Source: Bromus sterilis (taxonomy: Eukaryota > Streptophyta > Magnoliopsida > Poales > Poaceae). From it: a stretch of DNA of 64,000 nucleotides. Location: assembly GCA_950022295.1 (NCBI GenBank), contig OX465597.1:192881016-192945015 (forward strand). Reading direction: 5' to 3'. Within the stretch, counting starts at the first letter, position 1; the number at the start of each line of letters is the position of its first letter. This document shows, piece after piece, positions 1 through 10,700 of the stretch. The notes under the pieces are model-generated. The model saw nothing but the letters and a program-made list of their open reading frames with translations, did no database searches and was not told the origin of the DNA. Made by a program: the position numbers and the translations under genes.

Positions 1-550
1 TTGGATTTTGGTCTACTTATTTTGGCGTACCGCCCATGCTTTTGAGCCTCTTCCTTTCTTTGTAGCATAGTTAGCATTGGTTTGTGCCCGTAATCCTGTC
101 AATTGCCCAGCTGTGATTTTTTTACCTCGCATAGCAGTTTTATCGTATTTTTGGAGAGAGGCGTCACTAGTGAACATCATGGGACCGCGGTCCATATTTC
201 CATCACTGTTAACACCCTCAATTTACTTCCTTCTTTTACTTTCCAGTTGCAGTTATCATTACCCTTTTATCTGTTGCATTGATCCTTTGTAAACGGCAAG
301 GTCGGAGAGATTGACAACCTCTCTGTACTCGTTGGGAGAAAAGTTATTTGTCGTGTGTGCAGATCCAGGTAAAGTAAGCAACCTAAGGTTGTGAACGGTG
401 CCATTTTTCACTTTACCACCTACTTGTCGACCTTGGAGTCCTACTGGAGATACTCAACCTTGGTATCTTAGCCAACTGAAATTTGCTGCTAGGCTACATC
501 CAACCTTCCACTTGGGGTAACCAATGAGGAGCACTACTTCAATGCTATCA
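1..550 (+). mobile_element. 3' part of a gypsy-type LTR (Sabrina/WHAM-like), cut by window edge
   Basis: This is the tail of a plus-strand LTR ending in GCTATCA at 550. The same tail, on the minus strand and diverged, is seen at 48396-48950: both share the segment around CTTCCACTTGGGGTAACC and the stretch about 'tcaattgcccagctgtgat'. No tRNA primer site follows 550, so this is best read as a 3' LTR (right end of an element lying left of the window). The short open frame at 13-195 (minus) is a chance reading of this LTR and is not a gene. Family name is from recognition only. Confidence 0.6.
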
Positions 551-849
551 CCCGCGTCGGTGGCTGCCTGGGAGGGGGCAAGCCCCCTCCGGCCCCCCTT
601 CTGTCTTTTGGATCTTCCAGACTACTGATTTTATATATATTTTTTTTTGGATTTTTTCGAGCACTTTAAGTATTGGGAAATACCTGCAATGCACGGACAA
701 TGGAAGACAGAAACCGGCACTGGGGCACTGAGTTAGTAGGTTAGTCCAAATATGTGTAAAAAGGTATGAAAGTGTAGCAAAACATGTAGCAAAGTCACCC
801 ATGTAAGCATGGAACAAGCAGAAATTATAGATAAGTTTGGGACGTATCA
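551..849 (-). mobile_element. Head of a minus-strand TGATACGTCCC-type LTR, split by the preceding element
   Basis: Read on the minus strand from 849 leftwards, this begins TGATACGTCCCAAAC and follows the LTR head at 2074-2350 (shared 'ggactaacctattaactcag'-type stretch), with many substitutions. It stops abruptly at 550/551, where the plus-strand LTR ends. The simplest reading is that the element ending at 550 inserted into this older LTR and that its remainder lies beyond the window. Bases 551-555 (CCCGC) would then be the target duplication of that insertion, which cannot be checked here. Confidence 0.6.
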
Positions 850-979
850 CTTACTCGTCGCCGCCGCAAGTGGCTCCTGCCATGGGTGTTTTCTCGTCGC
901 CACCACAACTCACTTCTGCCGTCAGTGCTTACTTGTTGCCGCCAAAACTCGCTTCCTCGCTTGCTTGTGCCGCAAATTG
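850..979. other. Receiving DNA left of the nested stack; degenerate GC-rich short repeats
   Basis: This matches none of the mobile elements in the window. It holds about three degenerate copies of a roughly 40-bp unit rich in CGTCGCCGCC / CTCGCTTCC. It joins 19280 onward once the solo LTR and one copy of its AATTG target duplication (975-979) are removed. The joined stretch reads like GC-rich 5' untranslated or promoter DNA in front of the ATG at 19362, but this is weak. Confidence 0.4.
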
Positions 980-2073
980 TGTCGGGACCCGGGGTTAGCG
1001 TATGCAAGTCCCGCTACAACACAATCATATGGAGAGCCAAGAGCCATACCCACTTGTCGAAGCAGACAACGCCAAGCACAGAACGCTCTCGGAAAGCATC
1101 GAACGTGAGGGGCATCCCATCCAGGCCGGATGATCAACTGAGATGGGTCCTCATCGCCCGCACACATGTCTAAATGATCTGGGTGGTGAACTCCCATTCT
1201 CATAGACAAGTCGCCTCAACCATACTATCGATTGTATTATAACACTTACATAGACTTACTCCAGACTAATCACTTAGTCGGGGTCTAGGGTGGGCTCGAT
1301 CATACAACAAAGTGTGCACGTGACAGAGTCACGAGCAATCGCATCGCGATGCCCCAAGCTACGCACATCTAAGGGCCACTTGGTGTATAAAAGACCGCCA
1401 GCCAGATCACAACTAAGGTCTCGAAAACCCATACTAAGACATGCATGTTATAATCATACACGCAACACACATGTCTAGTATGAACAGCAGGTATCATTGC
1501 AATTCTCTACAAAGTTTACCACTTTATTGATAACTCTTACATAGTGCACACAGAGATCACAAATCTGTGATCCAACATTACATCAAACATGTGGAAGCAA
1601 AGTAGGTCTGAGTACATAAAAGTTTAAAAAATGGATTAGAGAAGCCTTATTTATAAACAAGCCCTTCCACGAGGGACCAGTCGTCTGACTGAGACTACAC
1701 TAGCTTGGCTTCAGTCGTCGAGCTCCAGGAAGAATCCACCTTCGGGGTCAGTGGGTTCATCTAAAACATAAAATAAGCAAACGTGGGTACAAAGTCGTAC
1801 TCAGCAAGACTTACGTAGGAGCTATACTACTCATGCACATGTATCAAGGCAAAGGGAGGTGGGGTTTCACTGCAGAAGTGCCATCTTTGACTTGGCTAGT
1901 CCTGAACTACGAGTACCAGACTTGAGGTAAGAAGCGTACACGAGTCCACTACATGTCTCCAACCAATTACACCACTATGGTGCCTTTCTTGACTTCCCAC
2001 GAGAAAGCACGCCATAGCACTCACGCTTATCTTGGCAAGTTTTATAAGTATCCAGTTCAAGTTGTCTAATAAT

Positions 2074-3529
2074 TGATACGTCCCAAACGTATCTATAATT
2101 TCTGCTTGCTCCATGCATGTTTTGTGTGACTTTGCCATGTTTTCCTTGAACTTTCATACACATTTGAGCATATTTGGACTAACCTATTAACTCAGTGCAC
2201 CCAGTTGCCAGTTCCTGTTTTCTGCTGTTTTTGTATTTCAGGTTTTCCGGCTTAAAAGTCCTCCAAAAATTCGGAAAAATTATATAAAAAATCAGCGTCC
2301 CGGAAGCTACCGGAATAAGCAAGGAAGGAGGGGAGGGCCACCGCAGGGACTCCAGAAGGGTCCCTAGCGCGGCCCCAACCTAGGCCGCGCCGGGAACCCT
2401 CCTGGCTGCCTTGTGGCCCCCCTGGTGCCCCCCTTTGGCCCTATTTTTACCCCCCTCGGAGGAAACCCTGATGCCGGGTCCCTTTTCTCCAGAATCAATT
2501 CCCATCTCCGCCGCCATCGCCATCAAGTTTCGGGGGGACATAATTTCTGTGTCGGCACCCTGCCGGGACGGGGAAGTGCCCCCGGATTCATCTCCATTGA
2601 CGTTGCTTCCTCCCTCCATGAAGCGGGAGTAGTTCTTCCTTGGGGCTGAGGTTTCTACCAGTAGCTATGTGTTCTTCTCTCTCTCGCATGATGTGATCTT
2701 CGTTGTGATCATAGGCTATGTTAATCTAGGGTGATCCCATGATATTTCCCCTTCCTCTATGTATTGGATTGATGTATTCAATTGATCTTATCTAGTATAA
2801 TCCCTGAGAACAAGGTGACAGCGGTCTATTGGACATGGGTTAGAAGAATATTATCATGAGTGATTTCCTCTTTTGTGTGTTGATTGAAGATTGAGAGTCT
2901 CTTGGTGCTTGTCTTTCACTATCCTTGAGATATGTTGTGGTGATTGTGGTACTCTCTTTGTATGGCCGCGGTGACATTGGGAAATCCATAGATTGAGAAC
3001 TACGAACTTTGAGGTGTGCTTTTGTAGCCCTACATAATTCTCATCCTCTCTTGACCACAAAGAAATGACCTCCGAGTGCGTCTCCATTGCATGTTTTATG
3101 GGAAATATCATGTGATTAGACTATGTTAATGTTGTTGAGAATTGCCACTAGTGAAAGTATGAAGCCTAGGCCTTGTTTCCACCATTGTTACACCGTTTGT
3201 GCTCACTTTTGTCACATGTTTGGTTGCTGCACTTTTTATGACAGATTTATATTACTTTGTTTTGCTACACCTATCACCCATATTTTACCATCTCTTCGCC
3301 GAACTAGTGCACCTATACAACTCCTAGTTGTATTAGTTGTGTTGGGGACACAAGAGACTTCTTGTATCTTATTTGCAGGATTGCTTGAGTGAGACCATCT
3401 TCAACCTCTACTTCCCTGAGTTCGATAAACCTTAGGTCATCCACTTGAGGGAAATTGCTGCTGTCCTACAAACCTTCGCGCTTGGAGGCCCAACATAGTC
3501 TACAAGAATAGAAGCGTGTGTAGACATCA
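2074..3529 (+). repeat. 5' LTR of the non-autonomous gypsy element
   Basis: 1456 bp, TGATACGTCCC at the start and GTGTGTAGACATCA at the end. The 3' counterpart at 15007-16464 is 1458 bp. The stretch 2330-2620 is GC-rich and the rest AT-rich. Open frames at 2380-2649 and 2854-3392 are repeated in the other LTR and have no recognisable product. Confidence 0.85.
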
Positions 3530-3538
3530 AGCTATTTC

Positions 3539-3556
3539 TGGCGCCGTTGCCGGGGA
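3539..3556 (+). promoter_or_regulatory. Primer binding site, tRNA-Asp type
   Basis: TGGCGCCGTTGCCGGGGA starts nine bases after the 5' LTR end. It matches the primer site, complementary to the 3' end of tRNA-Asp, that is usual in many plant gypsy elements. Minus-strand DNA synthesis would start here. Confidence 0.8.
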
Positions 3557-3635
3557 GGTAAGCGTTGAAGGTATATCTTTAGATCTTGCAATTAATTCTT
3601 TTTGTTTCTTGTTTTTATTTTCACTAGTTAGGCTT

Positions 3636-4424
3636 ATGGAAAACAACAAAAATATTATGAGAGAGTTTTATGAGCTCTACCTTGAGTTGGGACATGAAGT
3701 GTTTGAAGAGAAAATCAAAAAGCCCATGGAGATTCATTATTTGCACAACACTCATGTTAGTAGCAATGTTATTAGTATGTCTTCTTTGAATACCTTTGAT
3801 CCTAATGATATGCAAAGCTATAAGCTTGGGGATGCTACGTTTTATGAAGATGATCTTTTTAGCCCCCCAAGTTTTGATGAGGAAATTTATTTTGATGATA
3901 CTTTGTCTCCTATCTATGATGATTATTGTGATGAAACTTATGCTATGAAGAATAAATGTTTGCAAGTGTATCATGATAAGAATGATTCATGTGATAGCTA
4001 TTTTATTGAGTTTTCTCCCACTATTACTAATGAGAAGGATTTTGCTTATGTGGAGAGTAACAAATTTTCTATGCTTTTGGATCATGATAAGAATGATTTA
4101 TGTGATGCTTATATTGTAGAGTTTATTCATGATCCTACTGGAAATTATTATGAGAAGGGAACATATTCTTATAGATATTTCAATAATATCAAGTTCCCTC
4201 TCTTTATGTTGAAGGCTTTGAAGTTGCACTTATTTTGCCTTCCTATGCTAATATCTTTATGCTTCAATGAGTTTTTCCTCTACAATATCCCTTTGCATAG
4301 GAAGCATGTTAGACTAAAATGTGTTTGTTATTTGCTTCTTGATGCTCTCTTTTGTTCTTCAACTCTTATTCCTTATTCCTATGAGAGCATCATTAAAATC
4401 TTAAGCCTATCTTTATGGCTATAA
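3636..4424 (+). CDS. Uncharacterised 262-residue protein of a non-autonomous gypsy element
   Basis: I chose the ATG at 3636 (protein starts MENNKNIMREFYEL) because the frame upstream of it runs back into the LTR. The protein is acidic and rich in Asp, Tyr and Phe through its middle. It contains two related blocks built around 'YHDKNDSCDSYFIEF' and 'DHDKNDLCDAYIVEF' (about residues 115-170), which looks like an internal duplication. The C-terminal third is hydrophobic and Cys/Leu-rich, with a possible membrane segment near residues 200-225. No gag zinc knuckle, protease or polymerase motif is present. I recognise this frame as a recurrent coding region of Triticeae non-autonomous gypsy elements, but its function is unknown to me. 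The frame is intact, with no stop or frameshift visible. Confidence 0.6.
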   Translation: MENNKNIMREFYELYLELGHEVFEEKIKKPMEIHYLHNTHVSSNVISMSSLNTFDPNDMQSYKLGDATFYEDDLFSPPSFDEEIYFDDTLSPIYDDYCDETYAMKNKCLQVYHDKNDSCDSYFIEFSPTITNEKDFAYVESNKFSMLLDHDKNDLCDAYIVEFIHDPTGNYYEKGTYSYRYFNNIKFPLFMLKALKLHLFCLPMLISLCFNEFFLYNIPLHRKHVRLKCVCYLLLDALFCSSTLIPYSYESIIKILSLSLWL

Positions 4425-5754
4425 AGAAAGAGCTCTAGGGAGACAACCCTTGTTATCTTTATTTTGAGTTTTTACTTTCAGTTTTTAGTGGTCTTGATGA
4501 TTTTTACTACTGTAGCAACATCATTGTATCTTTATTTTCAATCTTTGTGCCAAGTCTAGCCTCCGATTGCAAGAAAGTTCAAAAGTTGTGACATCTGTCC
4601 AGAAAACAGATTCTGTGCTTGGACGGAAAAATTAGCCTAAAATCACCAGATCATCTTTTTGATCTGATTTTTTTTGATAGCGTGCTGCATACAATTGACT
4701 TTCGAGCGTCTGTTCTGAGTTTTTTTATTCGAGTTGCAGAAGTACCACTAAAAATTTGTTTACTACCTGTTGTTCTGTTTTTCACAGATTCTGCCACGTT
4801 TTGTCTCTCCTAACTTTTGCAAACCTTAAGCTTGCTTTTTCTTTGCAAACACTTTTTGGAAATCTTGAGAAACAGTAGCTCTTCAAGAATATCTTTATAT
4901 CCAGTGTGAAAAAATTATTTATTAAGGGTACTAACATCTCTAATCAGCTTATGATGAGTTATGTATGAAGGGAGTTTTCAAGTGTGCGATGGAAGATGAT
5001 GAAAGAAGATTCGGGAGTGTCAAGCGCTCAAGCTTGGGTATGCCCCCATGCATCCTCAACAAATATTCAAGGAGACTCAAGCGTCTAAGCTTGGGGATGC
5101 CCCCGTGCATCCCCTTCTCCATCAACAATCATTAGTTCGTCCTTCGTCTCACTATATTTTTATCACTTCATGCGTTATGTACTATGCTCAGAGCATCCTG
5201 CTCTTAGGTTTTATTTATAGTTTTCTTTAACTTTGCTTGATGTTCATAACAAGTTAGATCCCGTCTTACTTTGTGTGGGAGAGATACACGCTCCGTTTGA
5301 ACTAGAACTCCTCATAGGATTTGCATGATTATTTCCTTAGCTGTGAGTTGTTCTTTTTCTTTTCTTAGATGCAGCTCTGTTTAGTTGTAGTGCTTTAGTT
5401 TTCTTCTAGAGCTTTTCTTTTGTCTCAGGTTGAACTTTCTATTGGTTGCATGTTTTATCTTGTTAGAGAGTTTGCCTGTTGCACTGAGTTTTGTGTCTTG
5501 ACTAGAAAGTAGATAGTTGAAGTTGCTATTCTCTTTATAGTAGTAACTTGCAATAGTTTTGAGGTATTGACTAGAGTAATGTTTGAACTTTTTATTTCAA
5601 GAGCTCGAGCCTATTGGTGATAGATGTCGTATTTTGGGCAATCCGTGTGTTTTTCGAAAACCAAAACCCCTGTCGAGAACTCTAGCTACTAGATGGATCA
5701 CTAACTTCTGGAGGGTTCGAATATTATAGTACACTCACGTACCATGAGTCGAGG
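4425..5754 (+). other. Non-coding internal region of the non-autonomous gypsy element, left part
   Basis: AT-rich sequence with no recognisable protein. Two near-identical blocks at about 5028-5056 and 5086-5116 carry AAGCTTGGGGATGCCCC-like motifs, close to the polypurine stretch TTAAGCTTGGGGATG that precedes the 3' LTR at about 14991-15006. The region ends at the ATGCG target site of the CRM insertion. Confidence 0.6.
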
Positions 5755-5759
5755 ATGCG

Positions 5760-6675
5760 TGATGAGGACATCTCTACTAATGTTACACCCACATCTTCAC
5801 CAACTACACATACTGGACCAGTTACTAGAGCACGCGCACGTCAACTAAATTATCAGGTACTTTCGTTTCTTGCGAATCCTTCTATTGTTCATGAACATAT
5901 GATGCTGCCTAAATTAGATACTTTTGTTTTGCTTATGAATGAAGGACCTAGCATGGACAAGAAGGATGGTCATTGGAGCGGGATCAAGCATGGAGAAGAA
6001 GGTGCGCGCGTGGGAAAGGACAATGGAGCTTCCAGTGGTGATTATCGCACTTTGAAGCCACCATAAGTTGCGCATGAAGTCTTGGACGAAATACGCGAGA
6101 TGCTACTTCATTATTTTCGTCCAAGGGCAATTATAGGTGCTGCGTCACCTTAAAATTGGGCTGGGCCCATGTAATTTCGAAATACACTTAATAGGCTATT
6201 TTTTAGAGTCCGTATGTGTGGGGAAACCGAGTTAGGGTTGTTTTCGGACCCCTCCTCCAAGGGGCCACGAAATTCCCTTCTGTTCCCCCATATATACAGC
6301 CCTTAGGGCGTCGTTTAGACTTGGGTTTTAATTAGATTTAAGTTAGCCATAGCCGCAACTTCGAGTTCTTCGTTTGTGTCATCCGACCAGGCCAAGACCG
6401 CATTGGAACCCCAACTTCTGTTAATCTTTCATCTTATATTCGCAATATCCAGATTGCAATTCTTAGTTCTTGCTTGTTCTTCGATTGCTTGCAGGAATTG
6501 ACCTTCGTGGTCAGGTTGATCGTGCATCCGCGGGATCAATAACCTCTCGGAGTTGGTTTAGCGATTGCTAAGGCGCAACGTCTTCGCACGTTCGTAGTCG
6601 GGTCGTGAAAGTCTACTCCACCAAAATCGATCTCCACCATCTCATCGAAACATCGGGACACCTTCGCCTCTATCA
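5760..6675 (+). repeat. 5' LTR of CRM copy 1
   Basis: Starts TGATGAGGACATC and ends CCTCTATCA. Its first 307 bp repeat the 3' end of the polyprotein frame, so an open frame (to the stop at 6064-6066) is also present here, although in this position it would be untranslated or upstream of transcription. The U3/R part contains the TATA box at about 6290. Differences from the 3' LTR seen by eye lie near 5776, 6011, 6420 and 6506. Confidence 0.9.
6290..6298 (+). promoter_or_regulatory. TATA box of CRM copy 1 LTR promoter
   Basis: CATATATAC lies after a C/T-rich stretch, about 385 bp before the LTR end. A plant TATA box here would start transcription near 6320, making the downstream part of the LTR R-U5. 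The same motif is in the 3' LTR and in both LTRs of CRM copy 2. The start point is inferred. Confidence 0.6.
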
Positions 6676-6677
6676 AG

Positions 6678-6688
6678 TGGTATCAGAT
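6678..6688 (+). promoter_or_regulatory. Primer binding site, initiator tRNA-Met type
   Basis: TGGTATCAGAT begins two bases after the 5' LTR. It fits the TGGTATCAGAG-type site used by CRM and many other plant LTR elements. Confidence 0.75.
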
Positions 6689-7129
6689 TTCCAGGTTGCT
6701 CGGTGAGATTTACCAGTTTTCGTAGTCTAGATTGGTTCTGTTCTTCATACCTACAGTCCACGAAAAAGCCAACAAAAAAAATTAGGGTTAGATCATCACG
6801 TCCCAAAACAGTCCGAGCCTTTGTCCAGTTTCTTTACAGTAGTTTGCATTGTTGAATTTGCGGTTGCATCGTTGTGTCGAGTTGCTGATCTTAGCGTCTA
6901 GTTACCCTAGAGTTTCGAGTTCTGATCACAGTTTGTCACGCCGCCGCCGCACAGTGATACACCACCACGTTCCGCCAAGTCGAGTCCATATACAACACCA
7001 CGACCTACCAATCCGAGTTGAATTCCATCACCCGTTCGGTTTGAGATATCCCCGTAGCCAGAATAGTTTTGGAGTTGATTAGAGTCGGATTTCACCAATC
7101 TTTTGTCGTACGTAGAAGAGGGTGATTTC

Positions 7130-7167
<38 letters not shown>

Positions 7168-7769
7168 AGTCTGGCACGCTTTCCAGAGCAGTTTTTAGGC
7201 CAAAATTTTCAGGGGTAAAAAAATTTCGTGCCCATACGTTCCTTACGTCCAGAAACTCGTTTTGAGACGTTCGCCACCATAGTGATTTTTTCGCACTTTT
7301 TCAGCCCCCGCAGTCCCGCATCGCCAAAAAAAAAAAAAAAAAAAAAAAGAGAAATTTTTTTTCAGAGTGTGCTTCACAGTTGTTACGTGCCGCGCCGTGC
7401 TTTCGTTGGTGTTTTAGGCTCGCGTCTCTAGTACGGTCTAGCCTAGGATCAGCACAGTACCGACGTTGAGTGTTTATTCAGCTTTGCATCTCTGTTTTGA
7501 TTACTGTTGATCTTTTTGCTACCATATTTGTCAAGCCTACCTACAGCTCCCCATATATCCTACATCGTGCGATTTGACACCTCCTGGCCATCGCTCTACC
7601 ATATCTCTGAGAGTTTTGACCCGTTGGTTGTACATCACCACCTGCTGCTAGGTAAGAATCGGTAAGAACGTAAGAAAAGCTTGACGGATTTGTGCTTTCC
7701 ACCACCCCACATCCATCCCATTAGTAGAAGTAGGATCATATTCCTGTGTGTTTTCTATTTCTGCTAACC
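6689..7769 (+). other. Leader of CRM copy 1, with two long A runs
   Basis: This untranslated leader between primer site and polyprotein start holds no recognisable gene. It contains an uninterrupted run of 35 A at 7131-7165 and a run of 23 A at 7326-7348. The matching places in CRM copy 2 (about 41003-41010 and 40818-40846 on the plus strand) have only short T runs, so both A tracts have grown in this copy or arose in its source lineage. Confidence 0.7.
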
Positions 7770-10700
7770 ATGCCAGGATCACATGATGAAGTGGCGCGGG
7801 ATGCACCCGATTGGGAGAACATGACAAACAAGGAGCTACATGATAAATTTGCACGTATGATGTCTCAACAGGTGCAGGACATCGAGACCAGATTTACAGA
7901 GGCGATTGATGGCGTGGAGAAGATGATCGACACCAAGCTCGACGCCAAGTTTACTGAGTTGATCGCACGCCTACCTTCAGCACAGCCACAGCCACCGCCA
8001 CTACCACGTGCACGACGTATTCTGTTTCCGCGAGGACAAGCTGCTGGTATTGGTGCTCCTCCTGCTGCTGCAGTTGCTGCTACTACTGCTGCTGCTGCTT
8101 CTGACGTCGTCCAGGACGACAACTACGAGAGTGATTACGAGGAGGAGGTGGAACAGGAAGCGGCCTATGAGCAGCCAGCTGGACGTCCACGTCCCAACAT
8201 TCGCCACGGTCGACACCAACCACCCCCTCAGGTACGCGATGATGAACACGTGCCTAAACTTAAATTGAATCTTAAGCCGTTTGAGGGTAGATATATTCCT
8301 GATGCTTATCTTACTTGGGAGTTAGAAACTGAACAACGTTTTACATGTTTACAATATCCTGAGAATAGACGTGTTACTGCTGCTGTTTGTGAATTCACGG
8401 GCTTTGCATCTATTTGGTGGTCTGAACATTGTAGATTGCATGCTAATAATATTCCAGCTACTTGGGCTGCTTTAAAAGATGCTATGCGTACTCGCTGGGT
8501 TCCTCCTTATTATCAACGTGAATTGTTACAAAAATTACAGCGTTTGAGACAAGGAAAAAATTCTATAGAGGAATATTATCAAGAATTACAAACTGGATTG
8601 ATTAGATGTGGCCTAGTAGAGGATAATGAAGCTATGCTTGCACGTTTTATGGGTGGCTTAAACAGGGAGATACAAACTATTCTCGAATACAAGGACTTTG
8701 CTACTATCACTCGTTTGTTTCATCTTGCTTGTAAAGCTGAACGTGAAGTGCAGGATCGACAGGCCGCTACGAGACCTAACTTTTCTGCAGGACGAAATAC
8801 ATCATGGACATCGCGTGGAGCTTCTACATCCACACGTCCTGCTGCGCCACCATCTACTTCAGCCGCTCATTCTTACAGGGAGCCACCAAAACAGCCAGCA
8901 CCACCATTCAAGGGTGCACAGAGTGGTCCAGCGGCGAGTTCTTCTTCATCCATGGCGTCCACAGGGCAAACACGAGATCGTGATATTAAATGTCGCAGGT
9001 GCCAAGGTGGAGGTCACTTCGCAAAAGACTGTCCCTCCAAGCGTGTGATGATTATTACGGCGGATGGTGGGTATGAGTCAGCGAGTGACTATGATGAGGA
9101 GACTTTAGTTCTCATTGCTCATGAGGAACAGGGTGCCCATGATGATGCTCCTGATATAGAATATATGGCTCCTGATGATGCAGATAAATATGCTAGTTTG
9201 GTTGCTCAACGTGTGTTAAGTGTGCAGGTAACGAAGGCTGAGCAAAACCAGAGGCATAATTTGTTCCACACAAAGGGAGTGGTGCAAGAACGTTCGGTTC
9301 GCATCATCATTGACGGAGGGAGTTGCAACAACTTGGCTAGCATGGAGTTGGTGGAGAAGCTATCTCTCACCACAAGACCACACCCCCATCCGTACTATAT
9401 TCAGTGGTTTAACAATAGTGGTAAGATTAAGGTAACGCGTTCTGTTCGTGTGCACTTTAGCATTGCTGCATATGCTGATTATGTTGATTGTGATGTGGTA
9501 CCCATGCAAGCATGCTCTCTTTTACTTGGTAGACCATGGCAATTTGATAGGAATGTTGTACACCATGGTAGGACAAATCAGTTTACTCTAGTTCATCAGG
9601 ATAAAAATATTGCTTTACTTCCTATGTCTCCTGAACAAATTGTGAAAGATGATCTTGCTAGAGCTAGTAAAGCAAAACAGGAGAAAAATAAGAGTGAGAA
9701 TGAGATAGCAGCCAAAGAATTTGAGCACCAACATAAGACTAATAGCAAATCTTCTTCTGCTGTTTCTACTGAAATTAAATTGACTAGTCCAACTTTGCTT
9801 GCTACTAAGGTTGATATTTCAGATTTGGATGTTAGTCAATATGTGTGCTATGCTTTTGTGTGCAAAGAAGCTTTGTTTTCATTTGAGGAATTGCCTCCTT
9901 CTTTGCCTCCTGTTGTCACTGACCTTTTGCAGGAGTTTATTGACGTCTTTCCACAAGACGTACCACCGGGATTACCACCTATTCGAGGGATTGAGCATCA
10001 GATTGACTTAATTCCCGGTGCTTCGTTGCCCAACCGTGCGCCATACCGTACCAATCCGGAGGAGACGAAGGAGATTCAGCGTCAAGTACAAGAGCTACTC
10101 GACAAAGGTTACATACGTGAGTCCCTTAGTCCTTGTGCTGTTCCTGTTATATTAGTGCCTAAAAAGGATGGAACATGGCGTATGTGTGTTGATTGTCGAG
10201 CCATTAATAATATTACTATTCGTTATCGTCATCCTATTCCTAGGTTAGATGATATGCTTGATGAATTAAGTGGCTCTACCATGTTTTCCAAAGTTGATTT
10301 GCGTAGTGGATACCATCAAATTCGCATGAAATTAGGAGATGAATGGAAAACGGCTTTTAAAACTAAGTTTGGATTATATGAGTGGTTAGTCATGCCTTTT
10401 GGGTTAACCAATGCACCTAGCACTTTCATGAGATTAATGAACGAGGTTTTACGTGCTTTCATTGGACGATTTGTGGTAGTCTATTTTGATGATATACTGA
10501 TTTATAGCAAATCTTTGGAGGAACATTTGGATCATTTACGTGCTGTTTTTATTGCTCTACGTAATGCACGTTTGTTTGGTAACCTTGGGAAGTGCACCTT
10601 TTGCACCGACCGAGTATCGTTTCTTGGCTATGTTGTTACTCCGCAGGGAATTGAAGTGGATAAAGCCAAGATCGAGGCGATTGAGAGTTGGCCGCAGCCC

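Noticed and set aside
5755..6066. Independent 103-residue gene
   Set aside because: It is the LTR-encoded tail of the CRM polyprotein repeated in the 5' LTR; the apparent ATG belongs to the target duplication.
7746..7769. Eight extra N-terminal residues of the CRM polyprotein
   Set aside because: The codon at 7746 is GTG; the first ATG, in good context, is at 7770, and copy 2 agrees.
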